A stretch of 22,952 bases of DNA from G039029935 sp039029935 (GCA_039029935.1 JBCCFC010000035.1:1-22952); one strand, 5' to 3'; positions 12,971-21,398 are shown, numbered from the stretch's first letter. Made by a program: numbers and translations. The notes: generated by a model not told the origin, from the sequence alone.

Positions 12971-14404
12971 TCACGCCGTTAATGGCGCGTTTTGCGCATT
13001 GGCCCCGTCCGGTGCAAGCGGTTCAGGAAAATTCTGCCGTACCCAACGCCATTGAAACATATCATTGGTGGCATCATTCCATCCGAGGAGCCGCGCTTTC
13101 ATCTCACTGAGTACATCGACAAATGCCGGATCGTCAATCAAGTTGTTGAGTTCAGCGGGATCCACTTGCAGGTCATAGAGTTCATCTTTGGTGTGCGCCG
13201 CGTAGACATATTTCCAGCGTTTTGTGCGCACCATTCGTTGTGAAAAATATCCCCAAACTTCACCATGACTTTCACAGTAGACGCTATCGGGCCAATCGCT
13301 GACGGTTTCACCCAGCATCAGAGGACTCAGGCTCTTGCCGTCAATGGGGGTCGCAAGCTGTCCACCGGACCATTCTACAAATGTCGGCATAAGGTCAAGG
13401 AGTCTGACAAATGAGTCAATTTTGCCGGGTATAATCCATTGAGACGGCCCCTTCACCAGTAGGGGGATGCGGTAGACTTCATCATACATGGTTCCACCCT
13501 TCTCAAAGTGATTGTGGCTTCCTGTAGCATCCCCGTGATCGGTACTAAAGATGAAGATGGTGTTGTCGGCGATGCCAAGTGCCTCGATCTCGTTGAGCAT
13601 CTCACCGACGCAGGTGTCGATGTGGGTCACATCGCCATAGTACTTGGCAACAACCTCACGCCACCAGCCCCACTCTTTGCCAACCAGCCCCCACTCCTCA
13701 CTCTTACGCAGGTGGCCGTCAGGTTTGCCCGTAAAATCGTCGGGAAAATTATCCCACGGTGGGATATCCTGTGGATTGTACATCGACGCATAAGGCTCTG
13801 GCGGGATATTGGCATGATGTGGTTCTGTGACATCAACGCGCAGAAAAAACGGTGCATCGTCTTGGGCGCGCTCACGCATCATCTCAATCCCCCGTCTCGT
13901 TTTCACAACCAGTGATGTTTCGTCTGGCGCACAGCCATTTGTCGCCGCGACAACATGGGCTGTGCCATCGGCAAAGTTGACTGCCGTCTCCGTACCCGAA
14001 ATTAGCTCGCGTTTGCCAGCAGGATTCTCATAACGATCAAACCCAAATTCTTCTGGCCCAATATCTTGGTTGACATGCCATTTGCCCACGTAATCCGTGA
14101 CATAGCCAGCCTGTTTCAGGATGGCACTGAACGTCTGCTTGTCAGGGGAAAGACCGCGATTCCAAGCAGGTGCGATGTGTGTATTGAGCATGACACCATT
14201 GTTATGCGGATAAAGTCCCGTCATCAGAGATGCGCGCGACGGCGAACACACCGGAGATGTGGTGAAGGCATTCTCGAAACACGCGCCCTGTGTGGCGAGT
14301 TTGTCCAAATTGGGTGTTTGGCAGATTTCGTTTCCGTAGCATCCGAGGGCATCACGGCGTAGTTGGTCTGTCATGAATAGAATGATATTAGGTCGTTGTT
14401 CCAT
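12971..14404 (-). CDS. Type I (formylglycine) sulfatase
   Basis: 477 residues from the ATG at 14402-14404. This start is chosen because the family begins PNIILFMTDQLRRDALGCYG right after it; AAGGGG lies 12 bases upstream. The signature CSPSRASLMTG gives Cys53 as the residue to be converted to formylglycine. N-terminal Asp in MTDQLRRD, KWHVNQ and the metal-binding FSTDHGDATG with HNHFEKG are the remaining active-site pieces. No signal peptide is seen, so it appears cytoplasmic. It removes sulfate from an ester, substrate unknown. No formylglycine-generating enzyme is in the window. The next gene downstream was a sulfotransferase, an unusual partner for a sulfatase. Confidence 0.93.
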   Translation of the reverse strand: MEQRPNIILFMTDQLRRDALGCYGNEICQTPNLDKLATQGACFENAFTTSPVCSPSRASLMTGLYPHNNGVMLNTHIAPAWNRGLSPDKQTFSAILKQAGYVTDYVGKWHVNQDIGPEEFGFDRYENPAGKRELISGTETAVNFADGTAHVVAATNGCAPDETSLVVKTRRGIEMMRERAQDDAPFFLRVDVTEPHHANIPPEPYASMYNPQDIPPWDNFPDDFTGKPDGHLRKSEEWGLVGKEWGWWREVVAKYYGDVTHIDTCVGEMLNEIEALGIADNTIFIFSTDHGDATGSHNHFEKGGTMYDEVYRIPLLVKGPSQWIIPGKIDSFVRLLDLMPTFVEWSGGQLATPIDGKSLSPLMLGETVSDWPDSVYCESHGEVWGYFSQRMVRTKRWKYVYAAHTKDELYDLQVDPAELNNLIDDPAFVDVLSEMKARLLGWNDATNDMFQWRWVRQNFPEPLAPDGANAQNAPLTA

Positions 14405-14451
14405 CGTTTTAGTTGTCCCCTTGAAACTTATCTTAATTCTCTCCGACATAC

Positions 14452-14489
14452 TTTTCCAGAAAAGTCTTGTCCCAACGCATTCTGGAAAA
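14452..14489. other. 10-base inverted repeat in the sulfatase leader
   Basis: TTTTCCAGAA (14452-14461) and TTCTGGAAAA (14480-14489) are perfect reverse complements with an 18-base spacer. They lie between the candidate promoter and the sulfatase start, so they could be an operator or a leader hairpin. Confidence 0.4.
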
Positions 14490-14542
14490 TAGAGGTGAAA
14501 GCCGATACAGCCCAGATTCTGTTGCAACTGTGCTAGTATTTT

Positions 14543-14571
14543 AGTGTACCATTGACCATTGTTTCGGACAA
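14543..14571 (-). promoter_or_regulatory. Candidate promoter for the sulfatase unit
   Basis: Minus-strand TTGTCC (14566-14571), 17-base spacer and TACACT (14543-14548), about 140 bp upstream of the sulfatase ATG. Moderate match to the sigma-70 consensus. Confidence 0.35.
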
Positions 14572-14715
14572 TCTTGTCAACAATCTTCGTTTGCCTATAT
14601 CACACAACACGCTACCATAACCTGTGCCGCATGTTGGAGGATGGGATGTCCGAAGAAGTTGGGATGGATATTGAGGATGATGACCCTTGCCGTCAGTATT
14701 TTAAGTTGACGATAT

Positions 14716-14897
14716 TTGGGACGGCGGTGTATACTTCATGCGTCGCGCCAAGTGGGTAAAACCACCTTTATACTATCACTGATGGACTATCTCAACCAAA
14801 GTGGTCGATACCACGCCTTGTATGTCAATCTGGAAACGGCGCAGGCGGCACGCGAAGATGTTGACGGGGCGATGAGTGCCATTGCCAGTGTCAGCGA
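14716..14897 (+). pseudogene. AAA ATPase remnant with Walker A
   Basis: From 14716 the plus strand reads GRRCILHASRQVGKTTFILS, LMDYLNQSGRYHALYVNLET and AQAAREDVDGAMSAIAS. The xILHAxRQVGKTT loop and RYxALYVNxExAQAAREDVxxAM are characteristic of a family of stand-alone AAA ATPases common in Chloroflexota and cyanobacteria. Upstream the frame is closed by a stop at 14707, and a degenerate N-terminal part may lie in another frame around 14640-14710. Downstream the family sequence ends near 14897, where transposase-like sequence begins. About 55 of the expected several hundred residues remain. Confidence 0.65.
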
Positions 14898-15155
14898 CGT
14901 GACTTGTTCCTCCACCCTTATCAGCACCCCTCTGCCTATCGCCCTAGTAATGCCCTCGACCGTGAGATGCAATGCATGGACCGTTATCTTTCCAACCATC
15001 CGTATTTTCACGGTCATCTTTCTTCTGCCGAACTCGGCATCCGCGCTTGGGCTTTACTCCATAACTTTCGTCCCTACTGCCCTCTTTCTGCCAAGAAGCT
15101 GACTTTTTCCTCTCCGGCCCATCGCCTCAATGGGTCTGTTTACCATCAGTCTTGA
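14898..15155 (+). pseudogene. Transposase-like C-terminal remnant
   Basis: The plus strand reads LFLHPYQHPSAYRPSNALDR, EMQCMDRYLSNHPYFHGHLS, SAELGIRAWALLHNFRPYCP and ends SPAHRLNGSVYHQS* (15153-15155). The RYLxxHxYFHGHLS..IRAWALLHNFxPxxP and SPAxRLNGxxYH pattern resembles the C-terminal end of DDE-type transposases seen in Chloroflexota. No start, inverted repeats or remainder of the element was found. It abuts the ATPase scrap in a different frame. Confidence 0.5.
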
Positions 15156-15186
15156 TTACATAGTTTATTCATTTCGGCTTCTATGG

Positions 15187-15213
15187 TTGGCTTTCGTTCC
15201 TAGCCAATATAAG
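15187..15213 (+). promoter_or_regulatory. Weak promoter-like element with dyad before the CoA ligase
   Basis: TTGGCT (15187-15192) and TATAAG (15208-15213) with a short 15-base spacer. TTGGCT and AGCCAA (15202-15207) form a small dyad overlapping it. An AGGAG ribosome site follows at 15224-15228, 6 bases before the ligase ATG. Confidence 0.3.
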
Positions 15214-15234
15214 CCTTAGTATCAGGAGAAAACA

Positions 15235-16794
15235 ATGGCTCAACACAACCTAAACTTACCTGCTCAATACAACGCCAGCGAGGTGTTGTTTCATAACTTA
15301 GACGAGGGCCGCGGCGATAAAATCGCCATCTACTGGCAAGACCAACAGGTGACCTATGCCGCATTGACGGACATGGCAAGCCGCATCGGCAACGCATTGC
15401 TCGATTTGGGCATCGAGCCGGGGACACGTGTCATGATGCTGCTCATGGACACACCGCACTTCCCCGCCACCTTTTTTGGGGCAATTCGTGCGGGGCTTGT
15501 GCCCATCCCGACCAACACCGTGCTGCCCAGCGACAACTACGAATACTTTCTCAACGACAGTGAAGCGCAAGTCGCTGTAGTCAGTGGTGCGCTCTATCCC
15601 AAGATTGCCGAAATTCGTGCTAACTGTCCTGCACTCGAGCATGTGATTGTGGTTGACAGGGATGTTGATAGTGAAGGCGCAGCGGATACGCTCGACTTTG
15701 ACACCGTTATCAATGCTGCGTCACCAGACCTTGCCCCCGCCAACACAACACCAACCGACCAGGCATTTTGGCTCTACAGCAGCGGCAGTACAGGCTTCCC
15801 CAAGGGCGTTGTCCATCTGCACAAAAACATTCGCTACACCACGGAAACCTATGGCAAACAGGTGTTGGGCATCACCGAAGCGGATATCTGTTTTTCTGCC
15901 TCCAAAGCATTCCACGCCTACGGGCTGGGCAACAACCTCTCCTTCCCCTATAGTGTCGGCGCAAGTACCGTGATGTTGACCGGACGACCCACACCCGACC
16001 GTGTGTACGCCACCATCGAACAGTTTCGCCCCACCCTCTTTTTCACAGCACCGACACTCTACACGATGATGCTTGCCAACTATGAAGGCGCGGACATGAG
16101 CAGCATTCGCCTATGTGTGTCGGCGGCAGAGGCTCTACAACCCGAAGTCTATCGACAGTGGAAGCAGAAATTTGACATTGACATTCTGGATGGCATCGGC
16201 TCAACAGAGATGCTGCACATCTTCATCTCAAACCGCGCAGGCGAGGTTATCGCTGGCTCAAGTGGAACCGCTGTGCCAGGGTATGAACTAAAGATTGAAG
16301 ACTTTGAGGGCAACGATGTCCCGACGGGTGAAGCGGGCAACTTGCTTGTACGTGGCGACAGTGCTGCCGCCTTTTATTGGAACAAACCGGAAAAGACGGC
16401 AGACACCATGCGTGGGGAGTGGATGTTCACTGGAGATCGCTATTACCAAAATGACGATGGCTATTACTTCTATGAAGGACGCTCCGACGACATGTTTAAG
16501 GTCAGCGGACAGTGGGTGTCGCCAATTGAAGTAGAAAACACACTGATAGAACATCCATCCGTGCTAGAGTGTGCGGTTGTGATCACCAAAGATGACAGCG
16601 GTCTGCAACGTACAAAGGCGTGTATCATTTTGGCCGATGGCTATGACGCCAGCGATACGCTGACCGCAGAGTTACAGGCATACACCAAAGAACGTCTTGC
16701 ACCCTACAAATATCCACGTGTGATCGAGTATCTGGACGATTTCCCAAAGACAGTCATGGGCAAGATTCAGCGGTTTAAACTACGGAATGGATAG
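15235..16794 (+). CDS. Benzoate-CoA ligase-family enzyme (AMP-forming)
   Basis: A 519-residue acyl-adenylate-forming enzyme of the benzoate/4-hydroxybenzoate-CoA ligase type. It begins with the family's NLPAQYNASEVLFHNLDEGR. Motifs: P-loop YSSGSTGFPKGVVH (181-194), A5 GSTEMLHIFISN (321-332, with the LHIFISNR run typical of benzoate-CoA ligases), TGDRYYQNDDGYYFYEGRSD (398-417), DDMFKVSGQWVSPIEVE, and the catalytic Lys509 in PKTVMGKIQRFKLR. It would convert an aromatic acid, ATP and CoA to aryl-CoA in the cytoplasm. AGGAG sits 6 bases before the ATG. It stands alone on the plus strand but could feed the PaaA-like oxygenase operon about 10 kb away. The precise aromatic acid is uncertain. Confidence 0.94.
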   Translation: MAQHNLNLPAQYNASEVLFHNLDEGRGDKIAIYWQDQQVTYAALTDMASRIGNALLDLGIEPGTRVMMLLMDTPHFPATFFGAIRAGLVPIPTNTVLPSDNYEYFLNDSEAQVAVVSGALYPKIAEIRANCPALEHVIVVDRDVDSEGAADTLDFDTVINAASPDLAPANTTPTDQAFWLYSSGSTGFPKGVVHLHKNIRYTTETYGKQVLGITEADICFSASKAFHAYGLGNNLSFPYSVGASTVMLTGRPTPDRVYATIEQFRPTLFFTAPTLYTMMLANYEGADMSSIRLCVSAAEALQPEVYRQWKQKFDIDILDGIGSTEMLHIFISNRAGEVIAGSSGTAVPGYELKIEDFEGNDVPTGEAGNLLVRGDSAAAFYWNKPEKTADTMRGEWMFTGDRYYQNDDGYYFYEGRSDDMFKVSGQWVSPIEVENTLIEHPSVLECAVVITKDDSGLQRTKACIILADGYDASDTLTAELQAYTKERLAPYKYPRVIEYLDDFPKTVMGKIQRFKLRNG

Positions 16795-16858
16795 TCGTCG
16801 CCTCTGACAGGATAAAGCCCCCTCCGTTTCCCTCGCCACGATGTACTCAGTCGCTCCT

Positions 16859-17665
16859 TTAGCTCACTAGCCACCCCTGCAACATGCCCAAACTGACACG
16901 GCAATCCTCATTGGGGTTATGATGCTCCGGTTCATGCTCCACACAAAGTGGTCCGGTGTAGCCAATCTCCTTGAGTGCCGCCACTGTCTCGGCCAGCGGA
17001 ACCACGCCCTCGCCAAAGCGACAGGTTTCATGACCACCCGCTGCGCGAACATCCTTCATGTGCATGTGGACAATATGATCGCGCAATTCACGGGTGGCTT
17101 TGGCTGCATCATATCCCTGTGTGCCAAACCACCCCGTGTCAATGGCAACACCAATAAATCCATCCGCACCATCACCAATCTTTGCCAGCACCTCATCCGG
17201 GTTTTTCTCAGGATGATTCTCTATGCCCAGCTTGACGCCTGTCTTCTGCAAGATCGCCACCAACTGGTCACGGTCTGTTTGCAGTAAGGGGGTATTGCCA
17301 CCCAGTACATCCGTACCAAGTGCGTTGGCAATACGGCAACTCATGCGCACATCATCTGCCGTTTGACCAAACCCGCCCGCCAAGCTGTTGACGCTCATCT
17401 CATGTTTTTCCAGCAAATCTCTGGCAATGGCAACATGTTCTATTGTCGCCCACGCCCAATGGAGATGCGAGAGCCAAATGTCGATAGCATCAAAACCCAA
17501 CGAACTGATTTCGACCAGCATGGCCTCAAACCGCGCCTCATAGGTATCAATTGGCTGAAAATAATCCTCCGTCGCCTTCACCCCTTGCATCCACCCTTCG
17601 GTCATGTTGTAGTCGAGTTCGCGTGCGACATAGTTGGCACTCATAAAAGAAATTGTGTTGTTCAT
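16859..17665 (-). CDS. Sugar phosphate isomerase/epimerase-type TIM-barrel protein
   Basis: 268 residues from the ATG at 17663-17665, which has AGAGG 5 bases upstream; a longer frame to 17845 runs through intergenic palindromes and is rejected. The protein belongs to the AP-endonuclease-2/xylose-isomerase-like TIM-barrel fold. The expected metal ligands are visible: E149 (KLGIENHPEKN), D176 (VAIDTGWFG), H202 (IVHMHMKDV) and E243 (CVEHEPEHH). Members interconvert keto-sugars or inositol derivatives, or act as dehydratases. The exact reaction cannot be read. It is convergent with the CoA ligase (64 bp between stops) and downstream of the LRR protein gene. Confidence 0.88.
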   Translation of the reverse strand: MNNTISFMSANYVARELDYNMTEGWMQGVKATEDYFQPIDTYEARFEAMLVEISSLGFDAIDIWLSHLHWAWATIEHVAIARDLLEKHEMSVNSLAGGFGQTADDVRMSCRIANALGTDVLGGNTPLLQTDRDQLVAILQKTGVKLGIENHPEKNPDEVLAKIGDGADGFIGVAIDTGWFGTQGYDAAKATRELRDHIVHMHMKDVRAAGGHETCRFGEGVVPLAETVAALKEIGYTGPLCVEHEPEHHNPNEDCRVSLGMLQGWLVS

Positions 17666-17784
17666 GGTTTCCTCTTGTTTTTGTAAAAAATAGATCAGTC
17701 GCTGTTCTTTTAAAAACAGACAATCAATATGCCGAAAATAAAGTATATCTATAATGGCGAAAGAACTGTTGAACAATTTGCAAC

Positions 17785-17852
17785 AAGGATAGTGTGCCGA
17801 TTCTATTTGTGTCCGATGCCTTTGACACAAATAGGGTCGGCACACTATCCTT
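17785..17852. repeat. 29-base near-perfect inverted repeat (long hairpin)
   Basis: Arms 17785-17813 and 17824-17852 match at 27 of 29 bases with a 10-base loop. Further out, AAATAAAGTATATCT (17736-17750) and AAATAAAGCATATCT (about 17880-17894) are direct repeats with one mismatch on either side. There is no T-tract, so a simple terminator is unlikely, although the hairpin follows the LRR gene. It may be a mobile foldback element with remnants of duplicated target. Confidence 0.55.
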
Positions 17853-17944
17853 TATTCAGACTCTATATGACCATTACAAAAATAAAGCATATCTCAAATA
17901 AGCCCACAATGAAAATCATGAACTGCAAAATTGTACTGCCTCTA

Positions 17945-20900
17945 TCAACGAGTCACCACAGGCAAGAAAACCCGCTGTAAATCTCCGCCCGTCACTGTAT
18001 CCGTCACCGCAACCGTCATCACTACTGGCCGCGCCACCAGTTCATCCGTATCCGTCGCATAGATAACGACACGATACTCACCCACCTGATCAAAGCCTGC
18101 ATATGTCCCGCCATACATATCATCCCCCAAATCAGTGCGCCGTTGTAGCGGTACGCGGTCGAGTCCATCCTCATCGTTGAGGACCCCATCACTTTCTGGT
18201 GGCGTGTAGTTGGGCGGATAGACAACGGCCCAGACATCGGCCACACCTTGGTCATCACGCACTTCGACGTGGAATGTGCTGTCTTGGTTGAGCATGGCTG
18301 TGGATAGCTGCGCATCGGCGATGTAGGGCGGCCATTGAATGGCTGTGCTGCTGGAACGTGCGAGGCTGGCATAGTCAAAATAACGCTCTGCCGCAATCCC
18401 TGCATCCGCAAACCCATTCGGGTTCCCATCGCCATCCCCATCCAGCCAAGGCTCTTGATAACTGTTGATGCTCTGGGCATAAGTCGTTGCACGATTAAAC
18501 GCCGATAAGAGGTGATCGCCCATATAGAGGCGTGTGATAAATGCATCGGAAAATTGAATGCCATGTTCTGATGCATAGGCGTCTGACTCGGCACTGGTGG
18601 AGGTGACAATCACGCGGTTGGGTTTGCTGATGCTTCTGCCATCCATGCGGTCGATGAAACTGCCAGAATGACACGCTTCCACCACAACATTCACATGTAA
18701 CCCGGGGACAGCGCGCTCTAGCTCATTGAGCCACGCATCCAACTCATGGGTATACAGATATTCCTGGTTGAGGTCATCCAGATAGAGCAAATCACGTTCA
18801 CCGTGATCGATAAGATAGAGTGTAAGCGCATGGTGGTCACTGACCCGTTCACGTGCCCACTGTGTAATGCCATTGCGTAAATTCTCTGCGGTTGCCATCT
18901 GGTCATGGCCGAGCAAGTTGGGGTCGGTTGAGAGCAAGAGAATATCCTCGTCCGAGAGCTTCCGACTCTGGAAAAATTCATAGACTTTTTGCGCCGTGTT
19001 GTTGATATTTGCCTGCAAGGTATCATTGGCACGAAGCCGCCCCGCCAAAATAATGACGGCACCTGTCGGTTGTCCATCTGGCAGCTTGCGCACCGATACC
19101 TCATAACGGACATCTGGACCAAAGACAGTGCCATCCATATTGCTGAGATGGAGATAGAATTGTTGGCCTGCATGTGCCGGAATATCGAGCTTGACCCCGG
19201 GTGCAAATGGGGAGTTCCATTGCTCAATGGACTCCGTGTCACAGCCCGTAAAATAGACGAGGTCTACATCGGCAGGGGAGTTATCGGGAATGTGAACATC
19301 CACTTGGTATATGCCGTCGGTAGGTGCAATAAAGATCAGCCAATCGTTGTCATTGGCGGTATCAAAGGTGTGGATTTGCGTTGGACCATTGGGCTGGAGG
19401 GGGATGGCCTGATTGCAGACATCGTTGGGTTCGTAGTTGTCTGAATGGGGCAAGGTGGCAGCGGTCACAACATCACTGTATTCACTCCAAAGCCCATTGG
19501 GTTGGTTGTAATGAGGTGCGGTATAGGTACGGATACGAGTATGATACGTTGTCGCTGGTGCAAGCCCTGTTATGACTATGCTATTAGTGCTTTTGTCTGT
19601 GGTTGTCTGGTAGACTTCAAAAGTTGAGCCATCTGTCGAAAGACTGACCTCGTAGTAACCTTCCTCCTCTTGAAAAGCAATAGGTGACCAAGAGAGTTGG
19701 ACCCCACCCTGTAAGTCTGGTAATGGTAATACTGTGAATGCTGGCGGGGCAATTGTTTGGGTTGCCATCCAATCAAAATTTTGCATGGGCAACTCGCCAT
19801 TATCAAGGAAGCTAGATATACTCCATGAGGTAAGCGACTGTATTCTTTGGTGGTTTTCAATAACATCAGGAATATGGGATAAGCGGTTCCATGCGATATA
19901 AAGTCGCTCTAAGTTAGTCAGGTTGCCGATTTCGACAGGGATAGCGGTCAATTGGTTGTTATGGAGGAAAAGGTAAGAGAGATTGGTGAGATTGCCGATT
20001 TGGGCAGGGATGGTATTCAACTGATTATTATGTAGAGAGAGCGTTGAGAGATTGTTGAGGTTACCGATTTGGGTAGGTATAGTTTTTAACTGGTTATTAT
20101 CTAGGTCAAGTCTTATCAGATTGCTGAGACTAGAGATTTGGACTGGTATGTTTTTCAACTGGTTGTGATCTAGTAAAAGGTAGGAGAGATTGGAAAGGTT
20201 GCCAATTTCGACTGGCACAGTAGTCAACTGATTGGACGATAGAGAAAGAAAAGAGAGTTCGGAAAGACTACCAATTTGGGTGGGGATTGAGTTTAATTGG
20301 TTATTATCTACGAACAGATTAGACAGCGCGGAGAGGTTGCCGATTTCGTAAGGTATGGATGTTAATTGGTTATTATGTAAATAGAGTATTGTCAGAGCAG
20401 AGAGGTTGCTGATTTCGACTGGAATGGAGATTAGCTGATTGTAAGATAGTGAAAGATAAGAGAGATTGGTGAGATTGCCAATTTCGATTGGAATGGAAGT
20501 TAACTGATTATATGAGAGGAAAAAGTAAGAGAGATTGGTGAGATTACCGATTTCGACTGGAACTAAGATTAATTGATTGTACGAAAGCGAAAGATAAGAG
20601 AGATTAATGAGATTACCGATTTCAACAGGAATGGTTATCATCTCGTTAGATGAAAGAGAAAGATAAAAGAGATTGATAAGATTACCGATTCCCGCAGGAA
20701 TTTCGGCCAACTGATTGTGCGATAGGTCAAGTGTTATAAGATTGGTGAAATTGCCGATTTCGGGAGGTATAAAAGTCAACTCGTTCCACGATAAGTCAAG
20801 AATTATAAGATTGGAAAGGTTTCCAATTTGGCTAGGAACTCCTCCGGTTAGTCCAAATGGGGTATTGGGGTTTCCGGAGAGATTGAGTTCAACGATATGC

Positions 20901-21175
20901 CCATCACTACAGCCTACACCATACCACTGGCAAGGTGTGTTTATCCCTAACCAGCCTGTGTTATCATCCCAATTCGGTCCCCCGTTACTCTCATAAATCG
21001 CCACCAACGCCTCACACTCAATCTGCGGAATCTCGTTGACGGTGGCGCAATCGAACGTGGTTTGTGTGGGTTGACTTTGGGCTGTGGCTGTCAACGGCGT
21101 GGACTGCGGTGTCTGTACCCACAGAATACACATGGTGATGATGAAGAGTCGTCGCATGAATTTGGCTGCTGTCAT
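17945..21175 (-). CDS. Secreted LRR / fibronectin III / PPC / caspase-fold protein
   Basis: 1076 residues from the ATG at 21173-21175 (AAAGGAG 7 bases upstream). The N-terminus is a signal peptide (FMRRLFIITMCILWVQ then an Ala/Thr-rich stretch). Next is an LRR cap (ALVAIYESNGGPNWDDNTGW with paired Cys in CQWYGVGC), then 14 leucine-rich repeats of 23 residues each (about 121-442, LxxLxxLxLxxNxLxxIPxxIGN). A fibronectin III-like domain (about 475-574) and a PPC-type beta domain (about 578-694) follow. A C13/caspase-fold domain (about 705-915) has a His-Cys dyad: H791 in YLIDHGERD and C835 in VVVEACHSGSF. DGDGDGNPNG looks calcium-binding, and a beta-rich end closes with VFLPVVTR. I infer a secreted or surface protease-like protein; substrate and partner are unknown. 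Confidence 0.9.
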   Translation of the reverse strand: MTAAKFMRRLFIITMCILWVQTPQSTPLTATAQSQPTQTTFDCATVNEIPQIECEALVAIYESNGGPNWDDNTGWLGINTPCQWYGVGCSDGHIVELNLSGNPNTPFGLTGGVPSQIGNLSNLIILDLSWNELTFIPPEIGNFTNLITLDLSHNQLAEIPAGIGNLINLFYLSLSSNEMITIPVEIGNLINLSYLSLSYNQLILVPVEIGNLTNLSYFFLSYNQLTSIPIEIGNLTNLSYLSLSYNQLISIPVEISNLSALTILYLHNNQLTSIPYEIGNLSALSNLFVDNNQLNSIPTQIGSLSELSFLSLSSNQLTTVPVEIGNLSNLSYLLLDHNQLKNIPVQISSLSNLIRLDLDNNQLKTIPTQIGNLNNLSTLSLHNNQLNTIPAQIGNLTNLSYLFLHNNQLTAIPVEIGNLTNLERLYIAWNRLSHIPDVIENHQRIQSLTSWSISSFLDNGELPMQNFDWMATQTIAPPAFTVLPLPDLQGGVQLSWSPIAFQEEEGYYEVSLSTDGSTFEVYQTTTDKSTNSIVITGLAPATTYHTRIRTYTAPHYNQPNGLWSEYSDVVTAATLPHSDNYEPNDVCNQAIPLQPNGPTQIHTFDTANDNDWLIFIAPTDGIYQVDVHIPDNSPADVDLVYFTGCDTESIEQWNSPFAPGVKLDIPAHAGQQFYLHLSNMDGTVFGPDVRYEVSVRKLPDGQPTGAVIILAGRLRANDTLQANINNTAQKVYEFFQSRKLSDEDILLLSTDPNLLGHDQMATAENLRNGITQWARERVSDHHALTLYLIDHGERDLLYLDDLNQEYLYTHELDAWLNELERAVPGLHVNVVVEACHSGSFIDRMDGRSISKPNRVIVTSTSAESDAYASEHGIQFSDAFITRLYMGDHLLSAFNRATTYAQSINSYQEPWLDGDGDGNPNGFADAGIAAERYFDYASLARSSSTAIQWPPYIADAQLSTAMLNQDSTFHVEVRDDQGVADVWAVVYPPNYTPPESDGVLNDEDGLDRVPLQRRTDLGDDMYGGTYAGFDQVGEYRVVIYATDTDELVARPVVMTVAVTDTVTGGDLQRVFLPVVTR
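19850..20818 (-). repeat. 69-bp coding tandem repeats (14 leucine-rich repeats)
   Basis: Fourteen consecutive 23-codon units. Several neighbours (units 4-6, about 20400-20610) are almost identical in DNA, with blocks such as GAAAGATAAGAGAGATT recurring at 69-bp steps. This implies recent unit duplication. The repeats are more AT-rich than the rest of the gene. Confidence 0.85.
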
Positions 21176-21222
21176 AATTGTACTCCTTTGCAATCAAGAT
21201 CGTGTTGATGTCAATCATATGT

Positions 21223-21284
21223 GTAGGCGCGCTCCAACACGCACCTACGTACTACTATTATAAACACACAATTCTGCCAAATTC
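21223..21284 (-). promoter_or_regulatory. Candidate promoter and leader hairpin of the LRR gene
   Basis: On the minus strand, GAATTT (21279-21284), a 16-base spacer and a perfect TATAAT (21257-21262) precede the LRR gene by about 80 bp. Between them and the start, arms 21223-21231 and 21240-21248 form a 9-bp leader hairpin with one G-U pair. The -10 box is strong and the -35 box weak. Confidence 0.35.
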
Positions 21285-21310
21285 CCGAACCAAAAAAGAA
21301 ATTAGATAAA

Positions 21311-21398
21311 AATACTACAATGGATTAAGGAGGGGCAACGGATTTTAGTCTCCGCGCACAAGAAAAATCCGTTCCAATTCCAAATCCGGTGTAGTATT
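21311..21398. repeat. 88-bp foldback repeat
   Basis: Arms 21311-21346 and 21364-21398 are imperfect reverse complements. Both ends agree: AATACTACA outside and AACGGATTTT inside. The right arm is repeated at 706-746 and, in part, at 3201-3247. No coding content. Likely a MITE or REP-type element of which the other two sites hold half copies. Confidence 0.55.

Noticed and set aside
14405..14527. 41-residue N-terminal extension of the sulfatase
   Set aside because: It lacks family similarity and covers the leader inverted repeat; the family starts at PNIILFMTDQ just after the chosen ATG.
17666..17845. 60-residue N-terminal extension of the TIM-barrel protein
   Set aside because: It would be translated from the hairpin at 17785-17852 and AT-rich spacer; the internal ATG has a good AGAGG site and starts the conserved fold.
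17785..17852. Simple rho-independent terminator
   Set aside because: The stem is much longer than usual and neither side has a T-tract.
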